DNA of 64,000 bases from Atriophallophorus winterbourni (lineage: Eukaryota; Platyhelminthes; Trematoda; Plagiorchiida; Microphallidae), in assembly GCA_013407085.1 (NCBI GenBank), contig JACCGJ010008713.1, forward strand, positions 1 to 64,000, read 5' to 3'. Under the pieces are notes generated by a model that was not told the DNA's origin, did not search any database, and worked only from the letters and a program-made list of their open reading frames with translations. The position numbers and the translations under genes were made by a program. Positions 56,193 through 64,000 of the stretch are shown here, in pieces; positions within the stretch are counted from its first letter, which is position 1, and each line of letters begins with the position of its first letter.

Positions 56193-56794
56193 TCTTACAT
56201 CACTTGAAATCTATACTCGAGGACCATATATTCTTGTTCCGAAAAATAGCTTAGGCAAAAAATAAATTTAAATTGCTGAGCAGAACAAATAAGTTGAAGA
56301 AACTAAGGGCCAGAACCAGAGTTTTACAAGGTCACAAAAACATGGTTCGTGATCACAATTTAGTTCACGGCGAAATGAATTCATCTGGTTAATTCAAGGC
56401 GATGAATCTTCTTTTCAATAACGTTAGTTTTATCAGATGCATTGCAACTCGACGGTCTTATAGTGACTCGTAAATGAAAGATTTAATGATGAACCCGCGG
56501 ATTTTGCCTTTCATAGAATTCGCTCAGCAGAATGCTGACCCATTGACGGATTATTTTCACTAATATGTACGGGACGTTGGCATGATTCTATCACTCTATT
56601 TGATTGCCCTTAGGTTTCGTGAAGTATTGATTATTCCGATGGTGGTAGCGCGTGATTTACGGAAATTAAATAGCAGAAATCACCACGAGTAGAAGAAATA
56701 TCTCTGATGCTACTCAAAATCTGTCATTTATTTACTCCAAGCGTGACTGGAGGTAGGTAGGAAGGTAAAACGATTAACACCAATTTACAAATGA
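56193..56794. other. No firmly recognised feature
   Basis: Plus-strand KLRARTRVLQG near 56300 could be a trace of the CR1 endonuclease-RT linker. Otherwise nothing. Confidence 0.35.
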
Positions 56795-57040
56795 AGTTGT
56801 CTTTCTGACGTCTGAAATTATATGCCAGTCACTTTACTTTCAGCCTTGTTCCTAAGTTTTCGAATTATTCCTTCCTGTACAATTGGTTCGACATCTTGGA
56901 AGAAGCAAACCTATGTCGGTTCCTCTTGCTTAACTAATTAAGTGACAAGGTTGAAAGAATGAAGAGTGCTGTAGACGCAGGTGGCTGTATGCCTTTTGTG
57001 TTCACAAAGCTCTCGACCGAAATGATCATAATTCACCGTT
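56795..57040 (+). pseudogene. Decayed CR1 RT fragment
   Basis: Plus-strand YMPVTLLSALFLSF near 56821, matching NYRPVTLLPVISKL, then AVDAGGCMPFVFTKLS near 56973, matching the stretch leading into RT domain A. It is cut off by the tail of the next CR1. Confidence 0.55.
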
Positions 57041-60000
57041 TCAAGATTCAAGATTCAAGAATTTGTGGTCATAAAAAGCACATAGCTTCACAATTACCAT
57101 ATCATAGTAAATATTCGTTCAGGAAATAGGTATAAAATAAACATGTAATGTCAAGTATAGTCAAGTTGTATAGTTACCATGAGTCAATACGCAGGTGTCA
57201 TCAAATCGTTATGCAACAAATAAGTATCCAAATTTCGAATAAACGTTTTGATGCTGGGAGAGATGACAAGAGTTTCGGGGAGGGAATTCCAAAGGAAACA
57301 GACATGTACACAATGAAAATATCGGCGACAGCTGATACGGGAGTGGGTAATTTGCAGTGTCGCTGAGTGGCTGCGTGTATGTCGTGACTCACGGTATTCG
57401 AATAAATGTTTTAAGGGATGATGTGGGGTATTTAATATTTTGTATGTTAGTATCACATCGCTTCGAAGGCTTCTTTGAAGGGGAGTGGGGAGCCTCAGTT
57501 TTTGCAATCGTTCCTCGTACGCTAGTTTACGGAAACCCCTTACGAGTTTAGTTGCGCGATGGTATATTTTGTCAAGCAACAGTATATCTTTTTTAACCAC
57601 GGAGTACAAGCTTGTGATGCATGCTCCATGGTTGGAAATATATAGGCTTTCATGATGGTGGGCAACGTTCCAGGCGAGAAGATTTTGAAAATCCTAGAAT
57701 CTTGGAAGCACGCTTGTAGATAACCTCACAATGCAGGCTGTTCTTCAGGCTGCCGCATACCCAGACTCCAAGATCCCTTTCCCGATTCTGTCCAGCTCAA
57801 AATAGTCTGCCCAAAGTGATATTGGTACTGGAATGGCCTAACAATTTGCAACACCTTGCATTTTTGGAAATTGAAGGGCAAATCACTCCGTACAGACCAT
57901 TCATGTAGAGTATCTAGATCACGCTGCAGCTGTACACAGTCCGCAGTTGTTTTTATCCGCGTCCAAAGTTTAATGTCATCAGCAAAAAGAATCACCTTGC
58001 ATGCGAGCGTCTCTGGTAAGTCGTTGATGTAAGCCAAGAAAAGTACTGGCCCGAGGACTGAACCTTGCGGGACGCCACTAGAGGCATCAATAGCCTGTGA
58101 TAGTACCCCGTTGATTCGAACGATCGCCTTGCGCCCACTGAGGTAACTTTCAAGCCATATGAGTAGCTGTCCGCTGATACCCATCTGATTCAGCTTTTGT
58201 ATTAAGCGAAAGTGATCAACTCGGTCAAAAGCTTTAGACATATCCAGATAACAAGCGTGGATGTTAGCTCCTTTGTCAACCGCTTGGGTCCAGTCATTTA
58301 AAACCGTCAACAAATTTGTCAAGCATGAGCGAGATTTACGAAAACCATGCTGTGCTACAGATAGCATATTTTGTGATTCCACGTGATGAACTATATTTTC
58401 AGTCACTATACGCTCTAGAACTTTGGATATCACAGAAAGTAGGGTGACAGGACGGTAGTTTGCCGGATCTGAACGTCTACCGCCTTTGTAGATAGGTGAA
58501 ATTACCCCTGTCTTTCACTCTGTTGGCACCACTCCTTCAATTAGAGAATGTTTAAACATTTCAAACAATGGTTCACACAGCTGCTGTTCGCAGGATTTTA
58601 GTATAGTCGGAGTGATTCCATCCGCTCCAGGGGATTTCCTAGGGTTCATTCGACACAAATGTCGTTGTATAATCACTGGATTTATCTCGATCTCAGTCAG
58701 CTGTTGCGTCACTGTTGATGGCGGTAATTCTTCAGTCGATTGAATCGCTAACGGACTAAATACTTTAGCATAAAATTGAGCGAGAGCATCAGCTGTTTCC
58801 TTTGCAGAGACTGTTAATACATCGTCAGTAAGAACAGGAAACACCCCTGGTTTCACGCTCGATTGAGCATTGACAATCCGATAAAGCAATTTAGGATTTC
58901 CTTCCATTTTCAAAGATAGATAGCGATGGTAATTTTGCTTGTCTTCTTTGATGAGAGTGTTTACTTTGTTGCGAATTCCGCAAAATTGTTGCCATGACGC
59001 ATCAGTCTTGGTATTTCTGTGTTGAAACCAAGCAGAGTTCCTTTGCCCGATCCATTTTTTCGTGCGACTACGAAGTTTAAAGCGAAAGTCGCTTACCCTT
59101 CGTTCATTAACAAATCGCGAATTTTGATATATGCTTGACTGAAGACTTTTTGTAAGTGTGGTGCAATGTGTTTCCGTGTTGTGATAATCAAGCATTCGCC
59201 AATTTACTAACCCAAGCGCGTCACGTAAACTCACGTAGTCGATCCTTCTAAATAGTTTCGCGGACTCACATACTCGTCTAGCGCTGCATACATATTCAAA
59301 ACCTAACACAAGATGATCACTTCGACCGAGAGGGGCAATGTAGTCAACACCTTCAACTGCTGTTGTCTCGGAAGTAAGGATTAGATCCAAAACGGACGGT
59401 AACTCTGATCCTCTTCTGTGAGTAAAGTCGGACACATGGTTATGCAGTGGAATCATATCGATCAGCTCACGGAATTTATGATCAGGTGTGTGTAGAGGGT
59501 GATCTGATCTGTTAAAAAGATGAGGAAGGTTGAAATCTCCCATGACCAGTAATTGGAAGCTTCGCATCTCTCCGGCATATTGTAGAGCCTTTAATACCCT
59601 GTCGTTTTGAGCATACGTCGAAGATGGAGGGCGATATATTATTCCAATGATGCAGTCGTCCTGTGACTCCTGTGTAAGGCTACACCAGAGGGTGTCTTCT
59701 GATTCGAGATTGAGATCGTGAATCTTCATGCACTGAAGACGTTCGTGAAAGTATAAAGCCACACCACCACCTTTTCGTGGACGATCGTTCCGTAATAATA
59801 TCATGTTTGGGATCGACAGTTCCCTTTCATTCATACAAGATTGGAACCAGGTTTCAGTCACAGCGACGAGGTCTGGTGAGTATCGCTTGCACAGCTCGGT
59901 TAGTTCAGCCAATTTATTAAACAAACTTTGGGCATTCGTATAGAGACACTTTATTGAGCTTGTAGCATGTAACAACGAGTCAGTAACAGTATTTATTGGT

Positions 60001-60065
60001 CCGACGCTGTCGACGTCGGACTTTTGTCGTTTTTTGAAGCAAGTTGAGATATTTTCACTGGCGAA
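57041..60065 (-). mobile_element. CR1-like LINE, nearly complete ORF2, recent
   Basis: Minus-strand copy of the same subfamily as 30131-32998. It begins in the last codons of ORF1 (about 60065-60000), then has ORF2, the 3' stem-loop (57105-57070) and a TTGAATCTTGAA tail at 57041. The ORF1/ORF2 hairpin is at 60001-60023, but the ORF2 ATG found in other copies is AAG here. Confidence 0.88.
57184..59990 (-). pseudogene. CR1 ORF2 with one nonsense codon and a frameshift
   Basis: Endonuclease and linker are open from about 59990 to 58515: YTNAQSLFNKLAEL, VTETWFQS, GIIYRPPSS, MGDFNLPHLF, GRSDHLVLG, IGQRNSAWF, NPRKSPGADGITP. A TGA at 58517-58515 stands where other copies have TGG (VPTEW). The same frame then continues: [45 protein letters not shown], until a frameshift near 57790 (TESGKGS). 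The C-terminus (VCFLWNSLPE) is at 57609-57184. Compared with other CR1 copies this is lightly damaged. Confidence 0.85.
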
Positions 60066-60189
60066 TTAAAAGCAATAAAAACGGACAGCAGTGGGAGCGA
60101 ACGGTACATTACTTGTACCATTACGTTAATCAACGTTTATTCAGAGAAGCTCACTGTGACGCTTGCTGAATAACATTCTTTTGATCATA
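60066..60189. other. No recognised feature
   Basis: Short unassigned sequence between CR1 and the RTE fragment. Confidence 0.4.
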
Positions 60190-60500
60190 ACTTCACAACC
60201 GTCCTCAAAACGTGCCAAAGAAAAACTGTGTAGTGCTGTTGGGTGATTTCAATGCCAGAGTTGGTGCAGATTACGAGTCTTGGCAAAATTGTTTCAGAAG
60301 GTTCGGTGTAGGTAAAACCAATGAAAACGGACAACGCCTTTTAGAATTGTGCACACAGTTCAACCTTTGTGTCAGTAACACTTTCTTTCAAACAAAACCA
60401 CAGCATAAAGTCTCTTGGAAACATCCTCGCTCTAAGCATTGGCATCAGCTTGATCTTATTCTTGTTAAGCAAACTAATATAGGAAGCGTGCTCCTCACAT
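60190..60500 (+). pseudogene. RTE-like endonuclease fragment
   Basis: Plus-strand VVLLGDFNARVGAD, then GKTNENGQRLLELC and HKVSWKHPRSKHWHQLDLI, the conserved second half of an RTE-type endonuclease. It ends after about 95 codons. Neither start nor RT is present. Confidence 0.8.
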
Positions 60501-60504
60501 GGTC

Positions 60505-60560
60505 TACAAAGGTGCTAATTGTCTACTAGGCGTGTTACGGTGGATATTTGGATTTATCCA
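60505..60560 (+). pseudogene. Tiny CR1 fragment
   Basis: Plus-strand ANCLLGVLRWIFGF, matching the RT C-terminal motif ANRLLGIVRRIFG. Confidence 0.5.
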
Positions 60561-60599
60561 TGTGTTCGTTTCCCCAAATTATGGAAATATAAACCCGGT

Positions 60600-60945
60600 T
60601 GAAAACTAAGGAATTTTATGCAAGATAAAGCTATTAGCTTTGCAAATACCACAAGATGAATCCCATAGAGTGTAAAGATAAAACGTCCGAGAGTTAATAG
60701 GGACAGCCGTATTGCACGAGGTTCTTCGAAGTGAAAGCTAACACCGATTCTGAGCGTATAATTTCTTTGGGCAAGGCGTTCCAACTAAAAAAAATTCTAA
60801 CCAAGTCTTCAGAAAGATATTTCACTTTTGACCGTATATATCAAAGTGCGTTTAAACCAGCCGAGAGTTCTGAAAAGATAACTCCCGTTGAGCGCCTCCA
60901 CAAAGACGAAAACGAGGCGATCTTATATTTGCATGTATAGTTCAA
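60600..60945 (-). pseudogene. CR1 ORF2 C-terminus
   Basis: Minus-strand LVRIFFSWNALPKEIIRSES (around 60800-60745), matching the C-terminus of the 18692-20790 subfamily, with decayed sequence on both sides. Confidence 0.65.
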
Positions 60946-60949
60946 CATA

Positions 60950-61300
60950 TCATTTTCAACCCTTTTGCTAACTTATTCCAAATTCGAACTACCAGCAACA
61001 TTGGATATGTCACACTCCAAACGCTACGCCGCAGCTTTATTTATTCAGTGCGTTTTGTTTTGGATTGCTTATCTGCCGAATGAGTAAACTCTACAAGTTT
61101 AGCTTTGATTAAAAAAGAACTAGCCAAGATATTGTCAATTATTGACAGATAATAGCTTTGTCTTATACTAGTCATGAGAATTAATTCATATAATTTATAC
61201 TTTATTTGTGTACCTGTTTAGCGACCATTTAGTTGCTGTAAGCTAAATGGCTTTCGACTATTAACGCTGAATCTTAAATTACTCCGAAATTCCATTTTAG
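60950..61300 (+). pseudogene. CR1 ORF2 C-terminus and 3' UTR
   Basis: Plus-strand TLQTLRRSFIYSVRFV near 61020, matching the usual CR1 IPHSRxNCRRFFFAVRVC, then a 3' UTR with TAGT...ACTA outer and AAGC...GGCTT inner stems (about 61229-61262). Confidence 0.6.
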
Positions 61301-61309
61301 AACAGATCT

Positions 61310-61565
61310 AGTGCCTTTCCCATCTCGATATTTGTGCTGCTCGTGAGTTAATTACTGATCGATTTGTCTGATGAAACATGCATGCGAATATTCAAACATG
61401 GACAAAATCCTATATCCAGGGCCAGCGAAGCAATGTGCAACGCCATACTAGCAGTTCTCTAGGACTTCCCCCTTCTATGATTGAATGTTTCCAGTACGTG
61501 CATCTAGAAATCATCGGTCCTTTGTTTCTTTATATTGGTTTTGTGAGGAGGCACTCCTTCTAACT
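61310..61565 (+). pseudogene. Ty3/Gypsy integrase fragment
   Basis: Plus-strand CARELITDRFV, two frame-level breaks, then QRSNVQRHTSSSLG and FQYVHLEIIGPL, i.e. the end of the integrase zinc-binding domain and the start of the catalytic core. It belongs to a different copy and strand from the tandem array at the left. Confidence 0.75.
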
Positions 61566-62621
61566 AATAAGACAGTACGAATCGTGGATTGGCTGGAACT
61601 TGGACACTACTCTTAATAAGTGAAATCATCCGATTCACTAAGCAGTTTGGACTTTAAACGTTTGCAACCATTATCGATTAGAACATTTAAGAAATTATCG
61701 ATCCGTGGTATAAAAGCAGTGCTCACTCTCCTACAATTGATCTCCGTAATTCGGGTGCAAATTAGTCGATATTTTAATGGGTTTTTAGCGTTTTCTACAT
61801 TGGACACTGATTTTGGTGATCGACTTTGTGGAGAATCTTCTCTAAAGAAACCGGAAACCCAACAGGTATTACCAACATGTTAACTTGAGCAGACATGTTC
61901 AGCTTCTGGCATATCGACACTTCTTGTGACGATATCACAGCGGAGCCATTAGCGAATACTCCACGGCAAAAGTATATAAGCATCCACTATTACACGGGAT
62001 CATGGCTTAAATCAACATTTTTCTGTGAGTTGAAGAATCATGTGGATATGAGTCCGATTAAAATACCGACATCACACATTTTGAACGGTTTTAAAGTCAC
62101 ATGAAATATGCAATCACGGGCATGAAACTGCTATTAATACACTATCCGGCTGCCTGGTGGATTAGCGACATACCCTGACGTTTCAACCGATATAACAATC
62201 CTCATCACGTGAATTCTGCACAATTTTCCATGAGTCAATTACGCGATAATCCCACCCCTCTATACACCCTTGACATTTATCATTCGAGTAATTTGATTTC
62301 TTGTATTTTTCGCTTAAGTTCGAACTGACCAAACGCGCCAATTCTTATATTTTCGGTCATTGGTGACGTCTCATTTTCATTGTACAATGCGCAAAATACT
62401 GTCATTTAACGACACGTTTATCAAGATACGGTCAGTGTAGGCCGCTTGAAGGCAGCCATCAACTTTTGCAAGTTCACACACGAATTAATAAAGTTGATGT
62501 TAACTAAGTTATACGTGTATGCCACTGTTGCATATGGTTCGTTCAACGAACCACGATTTTCAAACACAGAATCACATAGTGATTCGTAGTCAAGCACTCA
62601 AGGCGCTTATGGATGACCAAA
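61566..62621. other. No recognised gene
   Basis: Open frames here (for example 61613-61807 minus, 61620-61883 plus) show no family motif. Nothing structural noted. Confidence 0.4.
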
Positions 62622-62793
62622 GTAATGTGTTGCTCACATCCCCCGCAGTTACACATCACTACCGGTTTCTGTTTACCACTTTACCAGTTTCAAGGCTCAC
62701 TGAACCTAATCTTACTGTCTCCACCTGATGACGGCAAACAGCCAGAAACCAGTAGTGGTGTAAGTGCGGCGTGTGTGAGGAACACATTACACT
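62622..62793. repeat. Imperfect inverted repeat (about 53 bp arms)
   Basis: Left arm 62622-62675 and right arm 62740-62793 are inverted copies with mismatches (AATGTGTT...GGTTTCTG against CAGAAACC...AACACATT), around a loop of about 64 bases. Possibly a MITE remnant or a structured RNA. No target duplication confirmed. Confidence 0.7.
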
Positions 62794-64000
62794 TTGTTGA
62801 TGTTAACTATTTCTCATCCAGGTCACTAACCCCAGTGAGCGATAGTCAACGCAATCAGTCAACCGTGTGAAACTTGTCTCCCTTGTTCCGTCTCACCGCC
62901 ACGGGAAAATGTGGTATGACAACCTCGTAATCCACGCAGCTTATTTTCCTTCTTCTCAGGCTTTTTAATTTGTTCTAACGCTCTGCGTGTGGCAAACGAT
63001 ACAACACACTGAGTGAGATATTGCGACAAATTCGGGACAAGACAGTATGCATGATCTGCAATGTATCCATGTGCGGAGAAAAAATAAGAACACGGAACAG
63101 TCCATAAAATCAACGTATAATTACGCATTGTATGTGCCCCACGAAAGTGCACTGAAACCTGGCAATAAGCAACATTGAATTTCGGAAAAAATAAAGAATG
63201 ATAGGTGTAAAGATAACGTCTACAACTCAAACGATATTGTTGCAACGGCTACGGAACAAGACGCATGTGCTCAGTATAATTCAAACCAAGTAGACGTGAG
63301 ACAGAGAGAGAGAGAGAAAGAAAGGCCGACAGACCGATAAGCGACAATCGGACGATGTGAATGAACGTGGTAAAAAACAAAACGATTGGCAATAAAAGTT
63401 TAGCCGCGTCTATTCATTGGCTGGAACTGTAGTGGAAGTGGGACTGGGGTGAGCGGAGTTCGATGACACGACCGAGTGAACGGAGTCAGATTCGATCGGC
63501 GCTTCCGATTGGCTTGAAGAGACCTGTAATAAATAAGGTGTGCGGTGAACAACAGTCTCTCGAACATATCCACGTTGTCATATTGCCAACAGTTTTGCAG
63601 ACGTTTCATGTGAATCCAATAAAAATTTAATCGCAATAATACACGGAAGAATCCAGGCCAATAAAAGTGCCAGCCATTTGGTTGCGCTTAGTGACACCGC
63701 TGGGACGCTTAGAACGAGAAAAATGCCGCGTGAATGCACTCGAGAGTGATAAACGGTGGCAACCCTTTCAAAGTCGAAATCGCTCACATGCATAGGTAGT
63801 AAGCTACCGACATTGAGTAGATTTTTCATCGAGGAATACTCAATCAGCATCACAATTTATGAACCCACGTTAATTGCATCGTTACAAAATGAATCCATTT
63901 CGCTAGATGTAGAACGAAGAAAAATTATATCTGGGAGGGGTGATTGAAGGCAAACGGGTTTTTGATCGATACAACATGCAAGGATTGGTACCGCTTCCGA
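62794..64000. other. No recognised gene; short GA tract
   Basis: A GAGAGAGAGAGAGAAAG microsatellite lies near 63303-63322. Open frames up to about 90 codons (for example 63578-63853 minus) show no motif I recognise. Confidence 0.45.

Noticed and set aside
62700..62766. Hammerhead ribozyme-like CTGATGA...GAAAC in the right arm of the inverted repeat, since hammerheads are common in flatworm repeats.
   Set aside because: The arms can pair as a stem III, but bases before CTGATGA do not pair with bases after the supposed cleavage site, so stem I is absent. The first stem II pair would be C-A instead of the usual G-C.
63578..63947. Open frames near the right edge as possible host exons.
   Set aside because: No domain, no convincing splice-site pair and no codon pattern I can support.

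Overview
This window looks like repeat-filled chromosomal DNA from an invertebrate animal, most likely a flatworm and within that a digenean trematode. The evidence is threefold. There are spliced genes with GT-AG introns and no bacterial gene organisation. One intact gene has introns of only 32, 34 and 38 nt, a size typical of trematodes. The repeat families are CR1/Jockey-like and RTE LINEs, Ty3/Gypsy LTR elements, a hAT element and a Mutator-like transposase. The taxonomic call is inference. I see no convincing host single-copy gene, tRNA, rRNA or CRISPR array; almost everything I can identify is mobile DNA of different ages, inserted into each other.

Left block (1-10785): about two and a half direct tandem copies of a roughly 3.3 kb unit. 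Each full unit carries, on the minus strand, a decayed Ty3/Gypsy RNase H-integrase block fused to a CR1 reverse-transcriptase fragment. The middle unit is split by a 2.5 kb hAT element (4932-7435) whose three-exon transposase lacks its N-terminal half and has one in-frame stop. Positions 10786-11940 hold nothing recognisable.

Centre-left (11945-24650): a nest. An old plus-strand CR1 is interrupted first by an RTE LINE with an open 951-codon ORF (12956-15811, minus strand), then by a 1,991 bp foldback-like element (16692-18682). The foldback element has a perfect 9 bp target duplication and long inverted repeats built of about 15 bp units, and its loop is itself an internally deleted CR1. More CR1 copies follow on both strands.

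Centre (24660-44790): back-to-back CR1 elements. The best preserved (about 39148-43732, plus strand) sits inside an older minus-strand CR1 (36955-44790). Another CR1 fragment (34706-35654) splits a third. Together these copies show two shared CR1 features: an ORF1/ORF2 overlap carrying a perfect hairpin, and a covarying stem-loop at the 3' end before a short tandem-repeat tail.

Right (45689-64000): a Gypsy LTR element (45689-49208) with target duplication, polypurine tract and gag-protease, but without RT-integrase and with an RTE inserted in gag. Next come an apparently intact four-exon MULE/SWIM transposase gene (49531-51314), a 278 bp tandem duplication, a CR1, a duplicated piece of the LTR element that preserves the RTE-free state, and a 786 bp gag-only LTR element with perfect target duplications (55402-56187). 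A nearly intact minus-strand CR1 (57041-60065) and small RTE, CR1 and Gypsy fragments follow. From 61566 to 64000 there is no gene I recognise, only one imperfect inverted repeat and a short GA tract.

Most coding remnants are dead. The sequences that look potentially functional are the MULE gene, the RTE ORF, and parts of the CR1 elements at 39148-43732 and 57041-60065. All boundaries of repeats are by eye and may be off by several bases unless target duplications fix them.
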